Assembly: GCA_014379065.1 (NCBI GenBank)
Contig: JACMMM010000784.1
Span: 1-6,204, forward strand
Source of the DNA: Saprospiraceae bacterium
GTDB lineage: Bacteria; Bacteroidota; Bacteroidia; Chitinophagales; Saprospiraceae
Direction: 5' to 3'
DNA: 6,204 nucleotides
The translations under genes and the position numbers were made by a program. The notes beneath the pieces are model-generated. The model was not told the origin of the DNA. It made no database searches and saw only the letters and a list, made by a program, of their open reading frames with translations. This document shows, in pieces, positions 1 to 6,204 of the stretch. The stretch's first letter is position 1. Every line of letters begins with the position of its first letter.

Positions 1-108
1 AAAAAGTTGAGGAGGTTTAGAATGTTGAGATGTTGAGGGCGTTGGGACGAGCACTCATGCTGTCTCAACGCCCTCAACCTCTCAACATTCTCAAGCTCCT
101 CAACTTTT
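1..108 (-). terminator. Long hairpin directly after gene B stop, probable terminator
   Basis: Positions 2-48 pair with 62-108 about a centre at position 55. Of 47 paired positions, 43 are Watson-Crick; the exceptions are at 15, 18, 31 and 45. Inside this, AGCA (50-53) and TGCT (58-61) pair around the loop CTCA, with base 49 bulged. The foot of the stem shares bases 107-108 with the TAA stop of gene B (107-109), so in the minus-strand transcript the hairpin starts at the stop codon. It ends in a run of at least five U (positions 5-1), cut by the window edge. A stem followed by a U run fits an intrinsic terminator. However, the stem is much longer than a typical terminator stem, so it may be a dispersed palindromic repeat that also terminates transcription. 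If a gene lies to the left and reads towards it, it could work in both directions. Confidence 0.6.
6..104. repeat. GTTGAG-type 8-9 bp periodic repeat forming both arms of the palindrome
   Basis: On the plus strand, GTTGAG or a one-base variant begins at 6, 15 (GTTTAG), 24, 32 and 41 (GTTGGG), giving spacings of 9, 9, 8 and 9. The right arm (64-104) carries the reverse complement CTCAAC in the same register. The element is therefore a short-period tandem array that has been inverted on itself, not a random-sequence stem. What is seen is the periodicity and the inverted symmetry. That it belongs to a dispersed intergenic repeat family is inference. Confidence 0.8.
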
Positions 109-2920
109 ATCTTGCCACAACTACTTTCCTACCTCCCAAAAACGCCCCTTCGCGCCACAGTTCAGCCCAGTAAAGACCTGTGGGCAAGTTTGCCACGGAT
201 ATTTCCACAACATTTCCAGAGTTGTTTTTAATGGCCACCATTTGCCCTTGTGCATTGCGCAACAGGGCGGTAACAGATGTTTCTGAGCCCTCAAAAATAA
301 TCTTCAACACATCATTTGTCGGGTTGGGCTGCAATTGCCAAGAGGGTAGGGTAGGATTGCTCGTGCCAGAAGCCGATTTCACCAGTACCGTTTCAGAATA
401 GGCGCAACCAGACGCAGGAGTGACCGTGACGGTGTACTCGCCCGTTTGGTTCACCATAATGCTGGGTGTGCTTTGGCCTGTTGACCAAGAATAAGTGGTG
501 CTGGGGTTGGATTGTGTAGCATTGAGTAGAAGCGACTGCCCGGGCGCAAGCGTCAGTACGCCGCCCAGATCAAGGTGAGCGTCAAGCGTGCCATCATCAT
601 GCCATTGCTGGATCTGGAGAATGGTGGGCTTCACCAAACCGACTACATCAGGACAGGGGTGTGGAATATTAGGATGGAAGCTAAAGGCTAAACGCACTGA
701 GAAGGTGTCGCCTGTTACAAAGGGGAAAGGGCCGTGGGAGCTGACCATGCGTTGGTCGGCATTTGGCAAATTCTGTGTGCACATGGACCAGCCTTGCGAA
801 TCGCTTGGGTTGTCGAAGAAAGCAAAATTGGTCTGAACTGCACCCGGATTTGAAGGGTTATAGCCACTTCCTCCAATGGTCAAAGGTGCGTCGTCGCGCC
901 AGATTGATTGTAGATAATTGTAATAGTCATGGGGAGATGTTGGGTCTGTGGTGGCAGGAGGGCCTCCCGTTCCTCCTCGACTAAAATAAATGGAATGGTC
1001 CAAAGATCGGTTCAGCATCGTGACAGTTTCTATGGGAACCTGCTCACCGTATGTTGCTGTACCTCCGGCACAAGTCGAACCAGGTTGGCCATCCACGGCA
1101 TCCTGATTGTACACATAATAACTGTTCGCGTCAGGCATTGAGCCTAAATAATCATCGTCATAACAGCCCAGGTCAAAGTCTGTAAAAAAGCCCATGTACG
1201 CATTGGAATAATCTTCCCCGGAGCGGTTAATTATTTGATAATCAGCAAATACGGATTGCGAGATGCCTCCATTTTGAGGGCAGTCATAACCGTAGAGCGT
1301 GAAAAAAACATCTACCCCAAGAGGCTGTCCGTCTGTTTCTTCATGGGTTGTTTGATCAGTCCGTGCCCACCAAAGCATCCGGTCGCCCAACAGTCGCGGG
1401 TAATCTCCATCGAACACATTGTAAGTTCCATCCCCATTGTGGTCTACGAATGGCGCGGGAAGGCTGTCCGGGTTTGTAGTAACTAGAGAGAAATCCAGAT
1501 TCTGGCGAAAGTGCGGATTGCCCTTTGCAGGCCAACTCAACAGATCAAAAGGCGGCGGTGCATCCAAATCGCCGTCTTCTCCAAAATCTCGCCGAATTTG
1601 CGCGATTTCTTCCCGTGAGACAGCCCACACACGCTCAAAATCCTTTGCAGGGCTTGAGGCAAGGCCAGCACGAAAGTCTGCTGGGATGTTATCGTAGGTA
1701 GTGGCCGCAATATGTAAGCTACCTGCGGCATCCTTGCCAGCTATCCAGGGACTGTGTGTAAAAATCGGCGATGCAGTGCCATTGGCTGGCACAATCAATC
1801 TTGAATTAGCACCATCAAAAAATAAGCCTTCCAGAGGATACTGTGTTGATTTTGCGCCAGATGTGTACAAGGTTCTTTCTTCTACTTGGCTTCGCTCGGT
1901 CTCCACGGGCACGGTGTTGCCCAAGGCGTCTATTTTGGCCACTCGCAATCGGTACGAGCCAGTCGCAGCATGCCAAAGGACTACCGCACCACCGTCAGAA
2001 GATTGTTCTATTTCCCATCCCTTCCCCGATTCATAAGTATGCGCCCAAATAAAGTTGCCGATCGCATTGGTCTTTATGGCGAACCAAGATACTGAGTCTG
2101 TTTCTCCTGTAAACATGATGCTGCCATCTGTCAAACCGGCAAGGTCGTTAACCTTCTTCTCTGGGAGCATTTTGCTCCATAGCAGGTTGCCGTTGAAGTC
2201 TAATCTAAAAACTATGCCATCACCAGCCGTTGTGTTCCCACAGCCGATGATGCCGCCAGAGGCGAGTTTTATAGACTTCGTGGTAAAAGCGTGTGTTTTT
2301 TCCCAGAGCAAATTTCCACTTGCATCAATGGCTTTGAAATTGCCAAATGGGTCGCAAAAAACAGCCTGGCTGCCTGTCCATACTGCCCCAATAGATCTGA
2401 AGGGCATGAGTTTACTCCAGGCTTCTAAGATTGCCCCATCCTCACGGTGCTGTATTTTCCGGATGTATTTATGTCCAAAAACAAGTAAAGTACTGTCGTT
2501 GGTGGAGACAAACACATGCCCTTTACTTTGGGAAGCGGAAAAAAGCGAATCCGCAAATTCAACTTGGTTCACAATCCCTAATCCAGGTTGGAAGTGTGCA
2601 ATTTTATAATTGCCTTGGGAAATTACGGTCAAGCGAGACAGCAGCAAATAAGGATGGTTGGTGCTTTGGCTCGTAAATTTAGCCGCCCAAACCCAAAATC
2701 CTGCAAATCCTGTGGCATTTGTTTTCCCTAAAATATCGCCCGTTTCACTAATTTGAAATAGTCCTTGGTCTGAATTGACCCAATAGGAATCTTCTACAAA
2801 AGTGAGTTCAGAAAACGCATTAAATGTACTAGTAATGGGCAATTTTTTGTTCCAAATGGTTTGAGCGGAAACGGAAATGACCCCCATGGTGAAGGCTAGA
2901 AAGAAGGCAGTTTTTTTCAT
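107..2920 (-). CDS. Large secreted protein with T9SS type A sorting domain (paralogue B)
   Basis: Predicted exported protein of 937 aa with no recognised enzyme motif. Domains in order: signal peptide (1-19, KK then a hydrophobic stretch, Ser-Ala-Gln at 18-20, cleavage probably before Gln20); a beta-propeller-like region (about 21-340) with three repeats of about 45 residues beginning SGNLLWEK (201), NGNLLWSK (243) and IGNFIW (287); a central domain of unknown function (about 385-785) starting near SPWIAGKD and holding a calcium-loop-like segment D493-N495-D497-G498 to D504 and an acidic patch near C586; an Ig/PKD-like module (about 786-848, SWSTGQSTPS); and the T9SS tail (about 859-937, QPNPTND, NLPTGLYWAE, RKVVVAR). 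The tail is the type recognised by the T9SS and its PorU-type sortase, so a surface or released location is inferred. The ATG at 2920 is chosen because it starts the signal peptide and matches the start of paralogue A. An in-frame ATG at 3178 would add 86 unlikely residues inside gene A. No Shine-Dalgarno sequence is seen. It lies 70 bp after gene A with its own promoter. Confidence 0.93.
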   Translation of the reverse strand: MKKTAFFLAFTMGVISVSAQTIWNKKLPITSTFNAFSELTFVEDSYWVNSDQGLFQISETGDILGKTNATGFAGFWVWAAKFTSQSTNHPYLLLSRLTVISQGNYKIAHFQPGLGIVNQVEFADSLFSASQSKGHVFVSTNDSTLLVFGHKYIRKIQHREDGAILEAWSKLMPFRSIGAVWTGSQAVFCDPFGNFKAIDASGNLLWEKTHAFTTKSIKLASGGIIGCGNTTAGDGIVFRLDFNGNLLWSKMLPEKKVNDLAGLTDGSIMFTGETDSVSWFAIKTNAIGNFIWAHTYESGKGWEIEQSSDGGAVVLWHAATGSYRLRVAKIDALGNTVPVETERSQVEERTLYTSGAKSTQYPLEGLFFDGANSRLIVPANGTASPIFTHSPWIAGKDAAGSLHIAATTYDNIPADFRAGLASSPAKDFERVWAVSREEIAQIRRDFGEDGDLDAPPPFDLLSWPAKGNPHFRQNLDFSLVTTNPDSLPAPFVDHNGDGTYNVFDGDYPRLLGDRMLWWARTDQTTHEETDGQPLGVDVFFTLYGYDCPQNGGISQSVFADYQIINRSGEDYSNAYMGFFTDFDLGCYDDDYLGSMPDANSYYVYNQDAVDGQPGSTCAGGTATYGEQVPIETVTMLNRSLDHSIYFSRGGTGGPPATTDPTSPHDYYNYLQSIWRDDAPLTIGGSGYNPSNPGAVQTNFAFFDNPSDSQGWSMCTQNLPNADQRMVSSHGPFPFVTGDTFSVRLAFSFHPNIPHPCPDVVGLVKPTILQIQQWHDDGTLDAHLDLGGVLTLAPGQSLLLNATQSNPSTTYSWSTGQSTPSIMVNQTGEYTVTVTPASGCAYSETVLVKSASGTSNPTLPSWQLQPNPTNDVLKIIFEGSETSVTALLRNAQGQMVAIKNNSGNVVEISVANLPTGLYWAELWREGAFLGGRKVVVAR
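422..499 (-). repeat. Near-identical 78 bp block shared with gene A (copy in B)
   Basis: This block matches 3306-3383 at 76 of 78 bases. It encodes residues 808-833 of protein B, the core of the Ig/PKD-like module. The two differences both change an amino acid (Met in B for Ile in A, Gln in B for His in A), and no synonymous change is present over 26 codons. Flanking homologous DNA is clearly more diverged: about 10 differences in the 61 bp at 361-421. Confidence 0.85.
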
Positions 2921-2942
2921 GTTTAAATGGATTTTGTTTGCA

Positions 2943-2974
2943 CGAAAGTAGCAGGTAATATTTGTCAATCCAAA
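2943..2974 (-). promoter_or_regulatory. Bacteroidota-type promoter of gene B
   Basis: Read on the minus strand, TTTG (2974-2971) is followed by a 20 bp spacer and TACTTTCG (2950-2943). This fits the Bacteroidota primary sigma factor pattern of TTTG around -33 and TAnnTTTG around -7, with one mismatch in the second box. The ATG lies 22 bp further on. The boxes fall inside the 70 bp gap between A and B, so B can be transcribed on its own as well as by read-through from A. Confidence 0.65.
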
Positions 2975-2990
2975 CATGTCATGCCCAGAA

Positions 2991-5816
2991 TCACCTCGCC
3001 ACCACCACTTTCCGGTTCCCCAAAAACTGCCTTTCACGCCACAATTCAGCCCAATAGAGGCCAGCGGGCAAGCTTGCCACGGATATTTCCACCACATTTC
3101 CTGTACTGTTTTTAGTGGCCACGGTCTGCCCTTGTGCATTGCGCAGCAAGGCGGTAGTGGGCATTTCAGCACTTTCAAAAATAATTTTTAGCGCATCGGA
3201 TGCCGGGTTGGGCTGCAGTTGCCAAGTGGGTAGGGTAGGGCTGGAAGTGCCAGAAGCGGATTTTACCAATACTGTTTCGGAATAGGCGCAACCGGACGCA
3301 GGCGCGACCGTGACGGTGTACTCGCCCGTATGGTTCACGATAATGCTGGGTGTGCTTTGGCCTGTTGACCAAGAATAAGTGGTAGCGGGATTAGGCTGTG
3401 TGGCATCGAGTACGAGCGACTGACCCGGTGCGAGTGCCAATACTCCGCCGAGGTCAAGATGCGCGTCGAGCGTGCCATCATCGTACCACGCCTGGATTTG
3501 GAGTAGGGTGGGTTGTACCATTCCGGCCACATCTGGGCATGGATGCGGGATGTCGGGATGGAACGTGAAAGCCATTCTCATGGTGAACGTGTCACCTGCT
3601 GCGAAAGTGAAAGGACCATGGGAATTCAGCATACGGCGGTCGGCTAGGGGAAGATTGGCAGTACACATGGACCATCCTTGTGGGTCGCTGGGGTTGTCTG
3701 GAAATACAAAGTTGGTGGGCGTCGGGGTCGGATTGCCGGGATTGTACCCAGAACCTCCAACCGTAAGTGGTGTACCATCGGCCCAGTGAGACTGAAGATA
3801 GCTGTAAAATTCGTTGGGAGCACCGGGGTCGCCTTGGCCCCCGCCTCCCCGGTTATAGTACATGGCATGATCCAGCGAGTGATTTAACAGGGTGATTGTT
3901 TCGATCGGAATATGCTCTCCAAAAGTTGGTGCACCGCTCGGGCAAGATGTGCCGGGGTTGCCGTCTATAGCGTCTTGGTTATACACATAATAACTGTTGG
4001 TTTGAGGTATGGTACCTAAATTATCATCTTCGTCGCAGCCGAGGTCTGGGTCACTGTAAAACCCTAGATAGGTATCAGTATAGGTTTGCCCGGATCGGTT
4101 TATAACTTGATATTCAGCAAAAACGGACTGTTGGACACTTCCGTTTTGTGGACAATCATAAGCGAATGCCGAGATCAAAATATCCACGCCGAGCGGCTGG
4201 CTTTGAGACTGATTGTGCGCTGCGTAGTCTGTGATGGCCCACCATAGCATCCTGTCACCTTTGATTTGTGGGTAATCGCCCTCAAACACATTGTAGACTC
4301 CGTCACTGTTGATGTCAATAAATGGTGCAGGAAGGCTGTCGGGATTTGTACTTACACAAGTGAAATCCAGGTTTTGGCGGAAGTGCGGATTGCCTTTTGC
4401 AGGCCAGGTTAATAAGTCAAATGGCGGAGGGGAATCCAAAACCCCATCCTCTCCAAAATCGCGTCGAACAACTGATATTTCCTCACGGGTAACCGACCAC
4501 AAGCGGTTGAAATCGGATGCCGGGCTGGAACCGATACCCACACGATAATCATTGTCGAATGTCCCCCCAAAGGTGCTTGCGCTTACTTGTAAATTCCCCG
4601 TTATATCTTTTCCTGCTAACCAAGGACTATGACTTATTAGGGTTGTAGTAGCACTATCAGCCGGGATTTGGAAGCTTGGGTTTGGTTCAAGAAAATTGTA
4701 AAACAAACTGGAGGATGGAAGTTGGGTCAGCGAAAACCCGCCATTGTTCAGGTTTCTATTTCTGAATAATTCAAGGTTATCAACTTCCGGTGTTTCTCCT
4801 TCCGCGTTCGTTTTTATGGCGTAAAAATCACTTTGATTGCTTCCGGCGGTTAAGAAATAACCAGCGTCGGGTGTAGCCAATATCGTTAACCCAATACCCT
4901 TTTGGTAAGTTTTTCGCCAAATTACATCACCTGTTGAGCTTACTTTCAGCAGGGGTATTTTCCCTTCGACCGCACTTCCTGTTACGGCAATGTTCCCATC
5001 AATGGTAGGAGTCAAAGCATTGAACTCAACATCCTCCGGGTAAGCCTTTTCCCAAATTAAATCCCCGTTGAAGGACAGCTTTACCAAAGCTGCATTTCCG
5101 TTTGTATCAGTACCGCAGACCATAAGACCATCGCTGACAAGGGCAATCTCCCTGAAAATGTAGGCATTGTAGGTTTTGATCCAAATTTGAAAACCTGCAT
5201 TGTTCACTGCCGAAATTTCTCCTTTAGAGGTAACGAAAATGGTATTTTCTCCCTGCGCAACAGCAGCATTGGGCAAACTAGCTGGCATAAGGACAATGGG
5301 TTTGCTCCATTCAATCCATAACGTTTCTCCGGGACATGCGATTTTGTGGACAAAAGATTTGGTAAAGACCATTAAACTTGTGTCGTTTAATTCCAAAATT
5401 GCCGGGCCGCGAGCATTGATTGCTCCTAATTCCCCGTTACCAAAAGTTAAAATTGATTGCCAATCAGGTTCATCGGGTTTAAAGTAGGCCAAATTATAAG
5501 TAAAGTTGGGGTAATAGCGCCATCCCATCAAAAAGTAAGGCTTGCAGGAAACAGGATTGGAGCGCTTTTGCAGATAACTGCTCAAGAATAAACTGGACAC
5601 CGAATTGTTACTGTATCCGCTTATAGTTCCTTGCCAGTCTAATTCCATAAACTCCCCTCCGGATGCAATTAAAAAATTGCCCTCCATGAGGCTGCTGTGG
5701 CTTGGTAAGGATGAGGAGAAATTGTTAGGAATAGGCAATTTTTTGTTCCAAACTACTTGGGCTGAAACCGTTAGATGCCCAAGCATTAAGGCAAAAATGA
5801 AGGCTGATTTTTTCAT
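2991..5816 (-). CDS. Large secreted protein with T9SS type A sorting domain (paralogue A)
   Basis: Predicted exported protein of 941 aa, paralogue of the next gene. Domains in order: signal peptide (1-19, Ser-Ala-Gln at 18-20); a beta-propeller-like region (about 21-340) with repeats beginning GFQIWIKTY (208), NGDLIWEKAY (250) and TGDVIWRKTY (295), each followed by a DG or DAG turn; a central domain of unknown function (about 395-790) starting near SPWLAGKD, with a loop D501-N503-D505-G506 to E512 that fits the EF-hand/dockerin calcium pattern and an acidic patch around C594; an Ig/PKD-like module (about 790-852); and a T9SS type A tail (about 863-941, QPNPASD, SLPAGLYWAE, RKVVVAR). Six cysteines (555, 594, 625, 718, 760, 843) are all conserved in B, which suggests disulfides or metal sites. 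The start is set by the signal peptide and a promoter 22 bp upstream; no Shine-Dalgarno sequence is seen. Export by the T9SS and surface location are inferred from the tail. The biological role is unknown; adhesion or binding fits the modules, and no catalytic motif was found. Confidence 0.95.
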   Translation of the reverse strand: MKKSAFIFALMLGHLTVSAQVVWNKKLPIPNNFSSSLPSHSSLMEGNFLIASGGEFMELDWQGTISGYSNNSVSSLFLSSYLQKRSNPVSCKPYFLMGWRYYPNFTYNLAYFKPDEPDWQSILTFGNGELGAINARGPAILELNDTSLMVFTKSFVHKIACPGETLWIEWSKPIVLMPASLPNAAVAQGENTIFVTSKGEISAVNNAGFQIWIKTYNAYIFREIALVSDGLMVCGTDTNGNAALVKLSFNGDLIWEKAYPEDVEFNALTPTIDGNIAVTGSAVEGKIPLLKVSSTGDVIWRKTYQKGIGLTILATPDAGYFLTAGSNQSDFYAIKTNAEGETPEVDNLELFRNRNLNNGGFSLTQLPSSSLFYNFLEPNPSFQIPADSATTTLISHSPWLAGKDITGNLQVSASTFGGTFDNDYRVGIGSSPASDFNRLWSVTREEISVVRRDFGEDGVLDSPPPFDLLTWPAKGNPHFRQNLDFTCVSTNPDSLPAPFIDINSDGVYNVFEGDYPQIKGDRMLWWAITDYAAHNQSQSQPLGVDILISAFAYDCPQNGSVQQSVFAEYQVINRSGQTYTDTYLGFYSDPDLGCDEDDNLGTIPQTNSYYVYNQDAIDGNPGTSCPSGAPTFGEHIPIETITLLNHSLDHAMYYNRGGGGQGDPGAPNEFYSYLQSHWADGTPLTVGGSGYNPGNPTPTPTNFVFPDNPSDPQGWSMCTANLPLADRRMLNSHGPFTFAAGDTFTMRMAFTFHPDIPHPCPDVAGMVQPTLLQIQAWYDDGTLDAHLDLGGVLALAPGQSLVLDATQPNPATTYSWSTGQSTPSIIVNHTGEYTVTVAPASGCAYSETVLVKSASGTSSPTLPTWQLQPNPASDALKIIFESAEMPTTALLRNAQGQTVATKNSTGNVVEISVASLPAGLYWAELWRERQFLGNRKVVVAR
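3306..3383 (-). repeat. Near-identical 78 bp block shared with gene B (copy in A)
   Basis: Partner of 422-499, in the same orientation and 2884 bp away. It encodes residues 812-837 of protein A. It lies within a longer ungapped homologous stretch, roughly 2991-3750 against 107-866, that covers the C-terminal quarter of both genes. The block is much better preserved than the DNA on either side. Confidence 0.85.
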
Positions 5817-5838
5817 AACGAACTGGATTTTGTTTCCA

Positions 5839-5869
5839 CAAACCTACCTTCGTTTAATGTAAAGCCTAA
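5839..5869 (-). promoter_or_regulatory. Bacteroidota-type promoter of gene A
   Basis: On the minus strand TAGGTTTG (5846-5839) is a full match to the TAnnTTTG -7 box. TTAG (5869-5866), 19 bp upstream, matches the TTTG -33 box at three of four bases. The distance from the -7 box to the ATG is 22 bp, the same as for gene B, and both leaders contain AACAAAATCCA. The duplication therefore seems to have included the promoter and leader. Confidence 0.65.
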
Positions 5870-5892
5870 GCCTGTTTTTTCTAAAAGTCAGG

Positions 5893-5925
5893 TTTCCAAC
5901 AACCCAAAAACAAAACGTATTTTTG
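5893..5925 (+). promoter_or_regulatory. Bacteroidota-type promoter of the plus-strand gene, very short leader
   Basis: TATTTTTG (5918-5925) is a full match to TAnnTTTG. TTTC (5893-5896), 21 bp upstream, is a three-of-four match to the TTTG -33 box. The ATG at 5934 is only 8 bp past the -7 box, so the transcript would have a leader of a few bases at most. Together with the promoter of gene A, it makes the 117 bp gap 5817-5933 a divergent promoter region. Confidence 0.6.
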
Positions 5926-5933
5926 TACCGAAA

Positions 5934-6204
5934 ATGAATTATCGCCTCCTCATACTACTATTCATCGCGCTCCCTGTTGTGCTTTCGGCACAAGTTTGCG
6001 GGTTTTCTGAAGGGAAAAATTTGGCAGCATTGCGTGCTGCGGTTTTTGCAAAAGCATCTCCAACCCATTCCCGGCCTCTTTTTTTCGAAATGGCTATGCC
6101 CATTCAGCCTCAAAAACCGGCCACGCTCCCGTCCCTTGTTTTATTGCCCAAATGGTCGGCGACGGAGCTGCCTTTCTTTTGCAAAATCGAACACGATTGG
6201 GGCA
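5934..6204 (+). CDS. Exported protein of unknown function, N-terminal part only
   Basis: The frame is open from the ATG at 5934 to the window end: 90 codons plus one base, so the gene is cut and its full length is unknown. The first 20 residues form a signal peptide: MNYR, a strongly hydrophobic stretch (residues 5-17), then Ser-Ala-Gln at 18-20, the same positions as in the two large proteins. There is no lipobox, because C22 is not preceded by the needed Ala/Gly pattern, so a soluble or surface protein is more likely than a lipoprotein. The visible mature part contains C22 and C82 and is proline-rich around 54-64. No family is recognised. It is too short to the right of the start for the ORF list but is supported by the signal peptide and the promoter just upstream. 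It is transcribed away from genes A and B, so it is not in their operon. Confidence 0.75.
   Translation, partial: MNYRLLILLFIALPVVLSAQVCGFSEGKNLAALRAAVFAKASPTHSRPLFFEMAMPIQPQKPATLPSLVLLPKWSATELPFFCKIEHDWG

Noticed and set aside
6..104. CRISPR-like array from the evenly spaced GTTGAG units
   Set aside because: Units are about 9 bp with no unique spacers and are arranged as an inverted repeat. This is a palindromic element, not an array of 25-40 bp repeats with spacers.
2055..2609. Plus-strand open frame of 184 codons
   Set aside because: It is antisense to the propeller-like region of gene B and shows no recognisable domain, signal peptide or promoter. It is a shadow of the real gene.
2921..2990. 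Terminator between genes A and B
   Set aside because: No stem with a following T run is visible on the minus strand in this 70 bp gap, so read-through from A into B remains possible.
2921..3178. 86-residue N-terminal extension of gene B, starting at the ATG at 3178
   Set aside because: It would overlap the 3' end of gene A by 188 bp, has low-complexity Trp/Cys-rich content, and would bury a clear signal peptide. The ATG at 2920 matches the start of paralogue A and has a promoter just upstream.
107..5816. Defence system, toxin or peptidase function for the two large proteins
   Set aside because: No catalytic triad, zinc-binding HExxH, nucleotide-binding loop or other active-site pattern was seen. 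The domain order fits structural or binding surface proteins.

Overview
The window looks like a chromosomal piece of a Bacteroidota genome, with Saprospiria or Chitinophagales-like relatives as a low-confidence guess. The evidence is the TAnnTTTG-type promoter boxes, the absence of Shine-Dalgarno sequences, signal peptides that all read Ser-Ala-Gln at residues 18-20, and two large proteins ending in a type IX secretion (T9SS) type A sorting domain.

Layout from left to right: 1-108 is a near-perfect palindrome of about 107 bp, itself built from a GTTGAG-type unit repeated every 8-9 bp, and it follows the stop codon of the first large gene directly. Next come two tandem paralogous genes on the minus strand. 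The transcriptionally downstream copy (called B here) is 107-2920, 937 aa; the upstream copy (A) is 2991-5816, 941 aa. The 70 bp between them carries a promoter for B. A 117 bp divergent region (5817-5933) follows, with a promoter for A on the minus strand and one on the plus strand for a third exported protein. That third gene starts at 5934 and runs off the window end.

A and B share one architecture: signal peptide, a diverged beta-propeller-like repeat domain, a well conserved central domain of unknown function with an EF-hand/dockerin-like calcium loop, an Ig/PKD-like module, and the T9SS sorting tail. Both are therefore predicted to be secreted through the T9SS and anchored on the cell surface or released. 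No enzyme active site is recognised in either. The pair looks like a tandem duplication whose N-terminal halves have drifted apart, while one 78 bp patch in the Ig-like module has been kept almost identical at DNA level. That patch has no synonymous difference, which suggests recent gene conversion. No RNA genes, CRISPR arrays or insertion sequences were seen.
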